From NCBI GenBank assembly GCA_021772075.1, contig JAETNQ010000007.1, positions 27,956 to 91,955 of the forward strand: a DNA stretch of 64,000 nt, written 5' to 3'. Shown here in pieces: positions 35,299 through 43,620 of the stretch. This DNA is from Lachnospiraceae bacterium (GTDB lineage Bacteria; Bacillota; Clostridia; Lachnospirales; Lachnospiraceae). A program made the position numbers and the translations under genes. How positions within the stretch are numbered: position 1 is the stretch's first letter; each line of letters begins with the position of its first letter. A model generated the notes under the pieces. The model worked only from the letters and a program-made list of their open reading frames with translations, was not told the DNA's origin and did no database searches.

Positions 35299-36096
35299 GT
35301 GGATATAGCATCAATTTTAGGTTTGGTATTATGTGGAGTCGTATTTATATTTGGTATTATTTCCAGCGGTGGTATTGGGGCGTTTGGTGATTTCGTCGAT
35401 CCCCCATCCATATTTATTACATTTGGCGGATCTTTTTTCTGCGTGCTGGCATCCTATTCTTTGAAGAATTTTAAGGAAGGGGTTGCGAGCATTAGGCTCA
35501 TTTTTAAGACACCGACGATCGATACGCCGCAGATGATTACGAAAATAATTGAATTGTCCAACATCGCCCGTAAGGAAGGGCTTCTTTCCTTGGAAGAAGC
35601 GGCGGCTGACTTGGACGATGAATTCCTGAAAAAGGGTATATTGCTTATTGTAGACGGAACGGATCCGGAACTTGTCCGCGCGATTATGGAGACAGAGCTG
35701 ATCAGTATTGAAGGAAGGCATAAGGCAAAAATCGGATTCTGGGATACGCTCGGTTCGATGGGGCCGGCTTGGGGTATGATCGGTACGCTGGTTGGTCTGG
35801 TTAACATGTTGAATAAGATGGATGATCCGTCGGCGATCGGGCCGAATATGGCAGTGGCGCTGATCACTACGTTATACGGTTCGCTGCTGGCAAACTGGGT
35901 ATGCGCGCCGGTTGCAAGTAAATTGAAGGAAAATAACGGGGAAGAAGTGATGATCAAGGAAATCATGATCGAGGGGCTTCTTTCCATTCAAGCGGGTGAA
36001 AATCCGCGAGTTATAGAGGAAAAATTGAAATCATTCTTGTCGCCGAAAGACAGACAGATGCAGCAAGAAGAAGGCGGAGGTGAAGAGGTTGGCTAA
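35299..36096 (+). CDS. motA: Motility protein A (stator)
   Basis: Ion-channel stator subunit. 265 residues, GTG start after GGGTGAAGA. Four hydrophobic segments, the conserved WDTLGSMGPAWGMIGTLVGL loop-TM3 region and the cytoplasmic loop with charged torque residues. Overlaps motB by 8 bases. Confidence 0.96.
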   Translation: MDIASILGLVLCGVVFIFGIISSGGIGAFGDFVDPPSIFITFGGSFFCVLASYSLKNFKEGVASIRLIFKTPTIDTPQMITKIIELSNIARKEGLLSLEEAAADLDDEFLKKGILLIVDGTDPELVRAIMETELISIEGRHKAKIGFWDTLGSMGPAWGMIGTLVGLVNMLNKMDDPSAIGPNMAVALITTLYGSLLANWVCAPVASKLKENNGEEVMIKEIMIEGLLSIQAGENPRVIEEKLKSFLSPKDRQMQQEEGGGEEVG

Positions 36097-36895
36097 GAAA
36101 AGGCAGGAAGACCCGCCAAAACCAGCGGCCGCGTGGATGAATACATTTGCCGATCTGATGAATCTTCTGCTATGCTTCTTCGTTTTGCTGTTTTCTATGT
36201 CCACGGTGGACGCGCAGAAGTTTGAACAGGTAGCGGCTTCTTTTGCCCAGAGTTTTAGCATATTCACCGCCGGGGCATCGGCAATCGGCGATGGTATCCT
36301 TGTAAGTAATGGGGTAAGCCAGTTAAACGAGCTGGATCAATATATGAACAGCACGGGAAAGGCTACGGACGGTGACATTGTTCCGGAGACACTGGCAGAA
36401 GCGGCAGCGCAGGTAGAACAGGCTAAAATAGAAGAATCGGAGCAGCTGGCGGAAAAGGTAGAAGAGTCTATTCAGGAAGAAAGTTTGGATGGGGTAGTGG
36501 ATATCGATATTACTTCTCAGTATGTGCAGCTGACATTGCAGGGATCGTTGCTTTTCGATTCGGGCAGCACTGTTTTAAAAGAAGAATCTTTGCCGGTTTT
36601 GGATAAGATCGGCGTAATGCTGGAACGATATTCAGAAAGCACGATTGAAATAGAGGGGCATACGGATAATGTGCCAATGTCCGGTGCGAAATATTCCAAT
36701 AATGATGAACTGAGCGGAGGTAGATCTCTTTCCGTATTTAATTATCTGATAGAACATACAAACTTAGATCCGTCTATGGTAAAGCATTCGGGAAGAGGTG
36801 AGTATATGCCGATAGCGGATAATTCGACGGCGGAAGGCAGAGCGATGAACAGAAGGGTAGAGATTCGCATCTATAACTCGTTGAGTTCTTATTAA
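36089..36895 (+). CDS. motB: Motility protein B (stator)
   Basis: Stator subunit anchoring to peptidoglycan. TTG 36089 chosen: GGAGGTGA (36076-36083) stands five bases before, whereas GTG 36080 would lie inside that SD. Single TM helix with the ion-carrying Asp D22 in WMNTFADLMNLLLCFFVLLF; C-terminal OmpA-like domain (FDSGSTVLKEES, IEIEGHTDNVPM, NRRVEIRI). Coupled to motA as fliH is to fliG. Whether H+ or Na+ is used cannot be decided here. Confidence 0.94.
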   Translation: MAKKRQEDPPKPAAAWMNTFADLMNLLLCFFVLLFSMSTVDAQKFEQVAASFAQSFSIFTAGASAIGDGILVSNGVSQLNELDQYMNSTGKATDGDIVPETLAEAAAQVEQAKIEESEQLAEKVEESIQEESLDGVVDIDITSQYVQLTLQGSLLFDSGSTVLKEESLPVLDKIGVMLERYSESTIEIEGHTDNVPMSGAKYSNNDELSGGRSLSVFNYLIEHTNLDPSMVKHSGRGEYMPIADNSTAEGRAMNRRVEIRIYNSLSSY

Positions 36896-36916
36896 AAGAG
36901 TGGGAGGAAATTTCAC

Positions 36917-37435
36917 ATGAAAAAAAACATATTGTCTATATTGATACTTGCGTTGCTGATTGTGAATATCGTATTGACATCCATTATGATGTTCAGTGTA
37001 GTCGGCGCATCAAAAAAGACAACACAGCTTGTAACGGATATTGCTTCGGTGCTGAAGCTTGAACTGAGGGGAGAGGACGGAGAAGTTATAACGGTTCCTA
37101 TGGAAGAGACGGACGTATATAATATTACCGATTTGACGATCGAGCTGCAGCCGGATGCCGACGGGACTACCCATTGGTGCCTGCTGGGGGTGACGCTTTC
37201 CATGAATATGAAGGATAAGGGGTACAAGTCCTTTGGCACAGTGGAAAATCTGGATGCAAAGAAGCCTCTGATGTCAGAAGTTATTTTTGATGTGATCGGC
37301 AGTTATAAATTGGAAGAGTTGAAAGGCGGCAACGGCGAAGAAGAGGCAAAAGCTGAAATTTTAAGACGCATCCAGTCAATGTATGATTCCCAGTTTATAT
37401 TCCGCGTTTCCTTTAGTGACATTAAATACCAATAA
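36917..37435 (+). CDS. fliL: Flagellar basal body-associated protein FliL
   Basis: 172 residues; one N-terminal TM helix (ILSILILALLIVNIVLTSIMMF) and an extracytoplasmic domain, ending in FRVSFSDIKYQ. Position between motB and fliM and topology support FliL, which surrounds and supports the stator; sequence similarity in this family is low. SD GGGAGG. Confidence 0.82.
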   Translation: MKKNILSILILALLIVNIVLTSIMMFSVVGASKKTTQLVTDIASVLKLELRGEDGEVITVPMEETDVYNITDLTIELQPDADGTTHWCLLGVTLSMNMKDKGYKSFGTVENLDAKKPLMSEVIFDVIGSYKLEELKGGNGEEEAKAEILRRIQSMYDSQFIFRVSFSDIKYQ

Positions 37436-37440
37436 TCTCC

Positions 37441-37477
37441 CATGCGTAATAAGTGCGTATTGCGCAGTAAGCGCATG
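37441..37477. other. Inverted repeats between fliL and fliM
   Basis: CATGCG (37441-37446) pairs with CGCATG (37472-37477), with a further TGCGC-AGTAA-GCGCA stem overlapping the right side. Short intergenic hairpin, possibly for mRNA processing; no T-run. Confidence 0.4.
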
Positions 37478-37505
37478 ATGAATGAACAGGCAGGAGGTGA
37501 CATGA

Positions 37506-38486
37506 GTGGGTGAGGTACTGTCACAAAGCGAAATAGATAGTTTGCTTGCGGCACTTAGCACGGGCGAACTGGAAGTGGATGAAACACAGCAGGAAAAAGA
37601 AAAACAGGTAAAAAATTATGATTTCAAACGTCCTGCGAAATTTTCCAAGGAGCATTTGCGTACTCTTGAAATTATATATGAGCATTATGGCAGATTAGTA
37701 TCAACCAATCTGGCAGTATATTTGAGAAAGAATATACAGATCAGCGTGGCCAGTTCGGAAACGGTAACTTTTTCTGAATTTTCCAATGCGCTGTCCAATC
37801 CGGTTATCTTAGGGATTATAAATTTTAATCCTTTGCCTGGGAATATTCTGATCGACATATCCTGTAATCTTGGGTTTGCGATGATAGACAGAATGTTGGG
37901 AGGCCAAGGGAATCCGTTAGAGAAAAACAGAGAATTTTCTGAAATAGAGATGGCTATTTTGGAAAAATTGATTATAATATGTATGCAGATGATGCGGGAG
38001 CCATGGAAGAACGTACTGGATATCAATCCGGTTATGGAAAGGATTGAGACTAATTCGCAGTTTGCGCAGATGATAGCTCCCAGCGATATGATAGCAATTG
38101 TTACCTTAAATGTTAAAATAGGTGACATTGAAGGCCTTATGAATATATGTCTTCCCTTCTTTACACTGGAAGATATTATAGATAAATTGAATACTAAGTT
38201 CTGGTATTCGACGATGCAGGCAAAGAGCAGTGAGACATACGGAGAGCATATCGAAGCACTAATTAGAAGGGTGAGCATCCCTGTTAAAGCTGTTTTGGGG
38301 AAGAGCAGTGTTTCGGTTAATGATTTTGTTAATTTACAGCCGGGAGATATTATACGGCTGGATAAGGGTGTAGATAGTGAACTGAACATTTATGTCGGAA
38401 ATTTAAGAAAATTCACCGCATTGCCGGGTTCCAGCAAGGATAAATATGCTGTAAGAATTACCTCGGTAATCAGAGAGGGGGAGTAG
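37506..38486 (+). CDS. fliM: Flagellar motor switch protein FliM
   Basis: C-ring protein that binds CheY-P. 326 residues from GTG 37506, with AGGAGGTGA (37492-37500) five bases before; an ATG at 37502 reads only three codons. N-terminal CheY-binding peptide LSQSEIDSLLAAL is intact, followed by the CheC-like middle domain (GGQGNPLEKNREFSEIE) and the SpoA C-terminal domain (VNDFVNLQPGDIIRLDKG). Two bases... the next gene starts immediately after the stop. Confidence 0.97.
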   Translation: MGEVLSQSEIDSLLAALSTGELEVDETQQEKEKQVKNYDFKRPAKFSKEHLRTLEIIYEHYGRLVSTNLAVYLRKNIQISVASSETVTFSEFSNALSNPVILGIINFNPLPGNILIDISCNLGFAMIDRMLGGQGNPLEKNREFSEIEMAILEKLIIICMQMMREPWKNVLDINPVMERIETNSQFAQMIAPSDMIAIVTLNVKIGDIEGLMNICLPFFTLEDIIDKLNTKFWYSTMQAKSSETYGEHIEALIRRVSIPVKAVLGKSSVSVNDFVNLQPGDIIRLDKGVDSELNIYVGNLRKFTALPGSSKDKYAVRITSVIREGE

Positions 38487-38487
38487 T

Positions 38488-39717
38488 ATGGACGGAATGT
38501 TATCGCAAGACGAGATAAATGCATTATTGAACGGGATGGATCTGGCGGATGAAGGCGATGATGATGCCGAAGCCGTGCCGGGAAGCGAATCCGATGAAAT
38601 AGATGAAAGCTTGCTTTCTGATGTGGAAAAGGATGCGATCGGCGAGGTGGCGAATATCAGCATGGGGTCTTCAGCCACTACGTTATATTCCCTTGTAAAC
38701 CGTAAGGTGGATATTACTACGCCGACGGTCAGCCTGGCGAATTGGACGCGCGTATTGAATGCATATGAAAGACCTTGTGTATTTATTCAGATTAAGTATA
38801 CGGCGGGTTTGGAAGGCTCCAATATACTTGTATTAAAAGAACATGATGTAAAAATCATTACTGACCTTATGATGGGCGGAGATGGTACGAATACGGAAGG
38901 TGAGCTGGGAGAACTGCATCTGAGCGCGATTTCAGAGGCGATGAACCAGATGATGGGTTCGGCTGCCACATCGCTTTCCACGATGCTTGGCAAGATGATT
39001 GATATCAGCCCTCCGGATGCAAGCCTGGTTGACTTGAATGATTTCGAGTCGGGCGAAGATATCGCTTCCTTTTTAAAGGGTACTTTTGTAAAGATATCTT
39101 TCCGGATGCAGATAGGGGATTTGGTAGACAGCACGGTGATGCAGATATATCCGCTGGACTTTGCGAAAGGTCTGTATGACGCTTTCATGAATAATCAGCT
39201 GGGATTAAGCGAACCGGAACCTGAACCAGCTCCGGCACCAGCGCCGACTCCGGCACCAGCGCCTATGCCAGCTCCGGCTCCTGCTCCGGCGGCAGCACAA
39301 CCGATGATGCAGCCGCAGATGGATATGTCTCAGATGGCAATGGGCGGAATGCCGCAGATGGCAATGCCGCAAATGGGAATGCCCCAGATGCAGATGGCGA
39401 TGCCGCAGATGCAAATGCCGAATATGAATATTCAGCCGGCACAATTCCAGAATTTTTCGGCAGATTACAGCGGGATACAGAGCAATGAGAATATCGGGCT
39501 CATTATGGATGTACCGTTAGAGGTTACGGTGGAATTGGGGAGAACGAGCAAATCCATTTCGGAAATTTTGGATTTTGCGCCAGGTACGATTATTGAGCTT
39601 GATAAGATTGCAGGAGAACCGATAGACGTTTTGGTAAACGGCAAGTTTGTAGCAAAAGGTGAAGTAGTGGTAATTGAAGAAAGTTTTGGTATCCGTGTAA
39701 CTGAAATTATCAAATAA
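38488..39717 (+). CDS. fliY: Flagellar motor switch phosphatase FliY
   Basis: C-ring component with CheY-P phosphatase activity, used in Firmicutes in place of FliN plus CheZ. 409 residues: an N-terminal CheY-binding peptide like that of FliM (LSQDEINALLNGM), a CheC-like domain with two phosphatase motifs (DAIGEVANISMGSSATTL and AISEAMNQMMGSAATSL), a Pro/Ala then Met/Gln/Pro linker (about 242-320), and a FliN SpoA domain (VTVELGRTSKSISEIL). Complete. Confidence 0.95.
   Translation: MDGMLSQDEINALLNGMDLADEGDDDAEAVPGSESDEIDESLLSDVEKDAIGEVANISMGSSATTLYSLVNRKVDITTPTVSLANWTRVLNAYERPCVFIQIKYTAGLEGSNILVLKEHDVKIITDLMMGGDGTNTEGELGELHLSAISEAMNQMMGSAATSLSTMLGKMIDISPPDASLVDLNDFESGEDIASFLKGTFVKISFRMQIGDLVDSTVMQIYPLDFAKGLYDAFMNNQLGLSEPEPEPAPAPAPTPAPAPMPAPAPAPAAAQPMMQPQMDMSQMAMGGMPQMAMPQMGMPQMQMAMPQMQMPNMNIQPAQFQNFSADYSGIQSNENIGLIMDVPLEVTVELGRTSKSISEILDFAPGTIIELDKIAGEPIDVLVNGKFVAKGEVVVIEESFGIRVTEIIK
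39217..39430 (+). repeat. Low-complexity linker repeats in fliY
   Basis: Short repeats encode a PAPAP-type run (about 39217-39297) and then MPQM-type units (about 39340-39420, repeated ATGCCGCAGATG-like words). Such tracts can change length by slippage. Confidence 0.75.
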
Positions 39718-39740
39718 AAGAGGAAATAGGAGAAAGAAAG

Positions 39741-40103
39741 ATGGCGAAAAATATTTTAATTTGCGACGATGCGGCATTTATGCGTATGATGATTAAAGAT
39801 ATCCTGACAAAAAACGGATATAACGTTGCCGGAGAGGCAGAGAACGGGGCAAAAGCGGTGGAAAAGTATAATGAACTGCATCCCGATTTGGTACTTATGG
39901 ATATTACGATGCCGGAGATGGACGGTATCCAGGCATTAAAGAAAATTAAAGAGGGAAATCCTGGCGCGCTTGTGATTATGTGTTCTGCAATGGGACAGCA
40001 GGCGATGGTTATCGAATCCATTCAGGCGGGTGCAAAAGATTTTATAGTAAAGCCTTTCCAGGCAGAGCGCGTATTGGAAGCAGTGAAAAAGGTAGTCGGT
40101 TAA
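39741..40103 (+). CDS. cheY: Chemotaxis response regulator CheY
   Basis: 120-residue single receiver domain. Acidic pocket DD (9-10), phosphorylation site D54 in LVLMDITMPEMDG, the T/S position in VIMCSAMGQQ and the conserved Lys in DFIVKPFQAERV. Phosphorylated by CheA and acting on FliM/FliY encoded just upstream. Confidence 0.97.
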   Translation: MAKNILICDDAAFMRMMIKDILTKNGYNVAGEAENGAKAVEKYNELHPDLVLMDITMPEMDGIQALKKIKEGNPGALVIMCSAMGQQAMVIESIQAGAKDFIVKPFQAERVLEAVKKVVG

Positions 40104-40104
40104 G

Positions 40105-40479
40105 ATGCTTCTTACGGTATCCAATGGAATGAACTCATTTTTGCAGTTTTGTACGGTGCTTTTGATCTTTCTGTTCGTATTGGCGGTTACTTGGGCGGCC
40201 ACGAAATGGATTGCAAATTTTCAAGGCGCCAAAATCGGCGGGTCGAATATTGAGGTGGTGGAGACTTATCGTCTGTCTGCGAGCAAGTATATTCAAATTA
40301 TAAGAACCGGAGAGAAATATTTGGCAGTGGCGGTATGTAAGGATACAGTGACAATGCTTACGGAGATATCTGCCGAGCAGATTCATTTGCCGGAGAGACC
40401 AGCGGATTCTATGCCAGACTTTAAGAAAATTTTTGAAAAAGCTAAGATATTGGATAAAAACCAAAGGAATGAAGAATAG
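40105..40479 (+). CDS. fliO: Flagellar biosynthetic protein FliO (FliZ)
   Basis: 124 residues, one TM helix (FLQFCTVLLIFLFVLAVTWAA) and a small cytoplasmic domain (VVETYRLSASKYIQIIRTGEKYL fits the FliO core). Helps assemble FliP. ATG 40105 is one base after cheY; ATG 40129 is an alternative. Identified from topology, core motif and position before fliP. Confidence 0.88.
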   Translation: MLLTVSNGMNSFLQFCTVLLIFLFVLAVTWAATKWIANFQGAKIGGSNIEVVETYRLSASKYIQIIRTGEKYLAVAVCKDTVTMLTEISAEQIHLPERPADSMPDFKKIFEKAKILDKNQRNEE

Positions 40480-40488
40480 GCAAGATAT

Positions 40489-41358
40489 ATGAAAAGACAT
40501 TTTTCCGGAAAAAGATTTTTGGGGATAATATGCCTGCTGTTTTCGGTAGGCATATTGTTGTATATATGCAATCCGGTTCCGGTATATGCAACGGAAAGAG
40601 AATCCAATCTGACCGGAACGACGGATGAGCGAACAACGATGCGCAATCCTGGGGAGGCGCAGTCGCAGGAAGAACTGCAGGAACTGAATATAGGCAATAC
40701 TTTCTCGATAACTTATAATGATGGGAATGGCCAGATAAACGGCACGCTTAGAATATTGATTACGCTGACGCTGATTGCGTTGGCGCCGACGCTGATCCTG
40801 ATGCTGACTTCGTTCACCAGAATCATTATTGTTCTGCATTTTACGAGGGCGGCTTTGAATACCCAAACAGCACCTCCCAATCAGGTGATGATTGGGTTAG
40901 CTTTGTTTTTAACCTTTTTCATTATGCAGCCTACGCTGAATGCTGTTAATGAAAATGCTGTTATCCCTTTTGAAGCAGGAGAAATTGATCAGGAAGAGGC
41001 GCTGAAAAGAGGCATGGAACCTTTTAGGGATTTCATGTATGGACAGACGCAGAAGAAAGATGTCCGTCTGTTTATGGAAATAAGCGGTACGGAGTGGGAT
41101 GGGAATCTGGACAGTATACCGAGCAGCGTATTGATTCCCAGCTTTATTATCAGTGAATTGAGGAGCGCTTTTATCATTGGCTTCTTCATTTATATTCCAT
41201 TTATTGTTATTGATATGGTTGTGGCATCCACTTTGATGAGTATGGGTATGATGATGCTGCCGCCTACTACAATATCCATGCCGTTTAAGATACTGTTGTT
41301 TGTGCTGGCGGATGGGTGGAACCTGATTATAGGGAGCCTGGTGAAAACTTTTTATTAG
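40489..41358 (+). CDS. fliP: Flagellar type III export protein FliP
   Basis: Core export-gate subunit. 289 residues with a cleavable-type signal peptide (basic start, FLGIICLLFSVGILLYICN, then YATERE). Four membrane helices; LTSFTRIIIVLHFTR, MIGLALFLTFFIMQP and LPPTTISMPFKILLFVLADGW are family signatures. Complete. Confidence 0.96.
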   Translation: MKRHFSGKRFLGIICLLFSVGILLYICNPVPVYATERESNLTGTTDERTTMRNPGEAQSQEELQELNIGNTFSITYNDGNGQINGTLRILITLTLIALAPTLILMLTSFTRIIIVLHFTRAALNTQTAPPNQVMIGLALFLTFFIMQPTLNAVNENAVIPFEAGEIDQEEALKRGMEPFRDFMYGQTQKKDVRLFMEISGTEWDGNLDSIPSSVLIPSFIISELRSAFIIGFFIYIPFIVIDMVVASTLMSMGMMMLPPTTISMPFKILLFVLADGWNLIIGSLVKTFY

Positions 41359-41420
41359 CAATTTTACCAAAAGGCGAGTGTTGAACCAATGGCTGTGGTA
41401 AATAAGAAGGGAGGCAGAAG

Positions 41421-41690
41421 ATGTCAATAGATGATGTGACTGCGGTTGCAGGAGAGGCTCTTTATCTGATCATTAAGACTGCCGCTCCGGTATTGCTCGT
41501 TTCTCTTGTCGTCGGGTTGATTATCAGTATTTTCCAGACAGTGACTTCCATTCAGGAGCAGACGCTTACTTTTGTACCGAAGATCATCTGCGTATTTCTG
41601 GCTATTATAGTCTTAGGGCATTGGATGATGAATGGAATGACGGAGTTTATGACCAGGCTCTGGACTGATTTTAGTATCTATATACGGTAA
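41421..41690 (+). CDS. fliQ: Flagellar export protein FliQ
   Basis: 89 residues, two TM helices, with LVSLVVGLIISIFQTVTSIQ and EQTLTFVPKI, the conserved hinge of the export gate. SD AAGGGAGGCAG. Five bases separate it from fliR. Confidence 0.96.
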   Translation: MSIDDVTAVAGEALYLIIKTAAPVLLVSLVVGLIISIFQTVTSIQEQTLTFVPKIICVFLAIIVLGHWMMNGMTEFMTRLWTDFSIYIR

Positions 41691-41695
41691 ATGCG

Positions 41696-42478
41696 ATGAT
41701 TAACAGTACTTTTTCCTATGCGGATCTTGAATATTTTTTACTTATATTTACGCGAGTGACATGTTTTATTTTTATCGCTCCTTTTTTTGGAATGAGTAAT
41801 ACGCCAAGAAGGGTAAAAGCGGGATTGGGTATTTTTGTGTCTCTGCTTATTTTCAGCGGGATAACGCCCCACGAGACGATGGAATATGAAACTTTGCTGG
41901 AATATTCCATTATGGTAATGAAGGAAGCTGTGACGGGATTTCTGATAGGCTTCGGTGCAACGCTTTGCAGTTCTATCGTATCTTTTGCCGGCCATATTAT
42001 TGATATGGAAGTTGGTTTATCCATGGTCACGCTGATGGATCCGACGACAAGGGAAGGGGCGAGTATTTCCGGTGTTTTTTACCAGTATATGGTCATGCTG
42101 ATGCTGATTATCAGCGGGATGCATGAGTATTTGCTGAAAGCGTTATTAGAAACTTTTACGTTGATACCGGTAAATGGCGCTATTTTTGATATGGATTCCC
42201 TGATGGCTTCTATGGTTCGCTTTATGAGCGAATATATTATTGTCGGATTCCGTATATGCCTTCCTGTCTTCGCAGTAATGATTCTGTTGAATGCCATACT
42301 TGGAATCCTGGCAAAGGTTGCTCCGCAGATGAACATGTTTGCGGTCGGCATCCAGCTGAAAGTTCTCACCGGATTGACTGTGCTTTTTCTGACGGTGGGG
42401 ATGCTGCCGGGGGCTTCCAATTTTATTTTTACACAGATGAAGAAAATTGTGGTATCATTTGTAGAAGGAATGATGTAA
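41696..42478 (+). CDS. fliR: Flagellar export protein FliR
   Basis: 260-residue gate component with multiple TM helices; FTRVTCFIFIAPFFGMSNTP at the start, MEVGLSMVTLMDPTTREG in the middle. The stop codon shares a base with the flhB ATG (TAATG). Confidence 0.95.
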   Translation: MINSTFSYADLEYFLLIFTRVTCFIFIAPFFGMSNTPRRVKAGLGIFVSLLIFSGITPHETMEYETLLEYSIMVMKEAVTGFLIGFGATLCSSIVSFAGHIIDMEVGLSMVTLMDPTTREGASISGVFYQYMVMLMLIISGMHEYLLKALLETFTLIPVNGAIFDMDSLMASMVRFMSEYIIVGFRICLPVFAVMILLNAILGILAKVAPQMNMFAVGIQLKVLTGLTVLFLTVGMLPGASNFIFTQMKKIVVSFVEGMM

Positions 42479-43587
42479 TGCTAATATATAACCTTCAGTT
42501 TTTTGCGAAAGAGGGGCCCGGAGGGGAAAAGACAGAACCGGCTACGGATAAAAAATTAAGGGATGCAAGAAAGGAAGGCCAGGTTGCCAAAAGCAAGGAG
42601 ATTGGAAACGCTTTCGGGCTTCTTGCATTATTTCTGGTTTTAAAGTTTTATGTGGGTTTTATGGGCAATCGTTTTATCGGCGGTTTCAGCAGCGTATATT
42701 CCCAGATTCCGGAATACATTAAGATGTATGACGGGCAGGTGCCGGTGACGAATATCAATCAAGTGTTTGAACATACGGTATTGGATATGGTACTTATTAT
42801 GGGGCCGATCCTGATCGTGGGAGTGGTAGTCGCCTTTCTGTGCGATGTGGTACAGGTAAAATGGCGGCCCACAGGAAAACCTCTTATGCCCAAATTCAGC
42901 AAGTTGAATCCGGTCAAGGGTTTTAAAAAGATTATATCCAAAGAAGCGATCGTGGAATTGATTAAGTCTATATTGAAGATCGGCTTAATTGTTTATGTGT
43001 TATACTCTTATCTGAAGGATAAATATGCGATTATTTTTTCATTGTATGACATCTCCATGAAGCAGGCAATCGGTTTGATCGGGGAGCTGGTTACGGAATT
43101 AGGAATACGTGTTTCTGCAGTCTATCTGATTGTCGGGTTTTTAGACTATGTGTATCAGAAATATAAGTTTAAAGAAGACATGAAGATGACCAAACAGGAA
43201 GTGAAGGATGAATTCAAGGATGCCGAGGGAGATCCCCAAATCAAGGGTAAACAGAGGCAGCGCATGAGGGAAGCGGCTCAGCGGCGTATGATGCAGAAAC
43301 TGCCGGAAGCGGATGTGGTAATTACGAATCCCACCCATTATGCCGTGGCGATCAAATATGATCCGGAGGAATACGAAGCGCCTATGGTTCTGGCAAAAGG
43401 AGAGAACTATCTGGCGCAGAAGATTAAAGAAACGGCGAAGGAACACCATATTGAAATCGTCGAGAATAAACCTTTGGCAAGGATGCTTTATGCGAATGTG
43501 GAAGTAGGGGAGCTGGTGCCGCCGGAACTGTACCAGGCAGTAGCGGAAGTACTGGCGTTTGTATATCATTTGCAGGGTAAAGTCTGA
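42478..43587 (+). CDS. flhB: Flagellar export switch protein FlhB
   Basis: 369 residues from ATG 42478 overlapping the fliR stop by one base. N-terminal EKTEPATDKKLRDARKEGQV, four TM helices, and the autocleavage NPTH site at 284-287 (VVITNPTHYAVAIKYD). Controls the change of export specificity together with FliK. Confidence 0.97.
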   Translation: MLIYNLQFFAKEGPGGEKTEPATDKKLRDARKEGQVAKSKEIGNAFGLLALFLVLKFYVGFMGNRFIGGFSSVYSQIPEYIKMYDGQVPVTNINQVFEHTVLDMVLIMGPILIVGVVVAFLCDVVQVKWRPTGKPLMPKFSKLNPVKGFKKIISKEAIVELIKSILKIGLIVYVLYSYLKDKYAIIFSLYDISMKQAIGLIGELVTELGIRVSAVYLIVGFLDYVYQKYKFKEDMKMTKQEVKDEFKDAEGDPQIKGKQRQRMREAAQRRMMQKLPEADVVITNPTHYAVAIKYDPEEYEAPMVLAKGENYLAQKIKETAKEHHIEIVENKPLARMLYANVEVGELVPPELYQAVAEVLAFVYHLQGKV

Positions 43588-43620
43588 AGGGACAGACAGG
43601 AAAGAGAGGAGAAGTAAGTC

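Noticed and set aside
37502..37513. ATG 37502 as fliM start
   Set aside because: It reads only three codons before a stop; GTG 37506 has the proper SD distance and gives the CheY-binding N-terminus.
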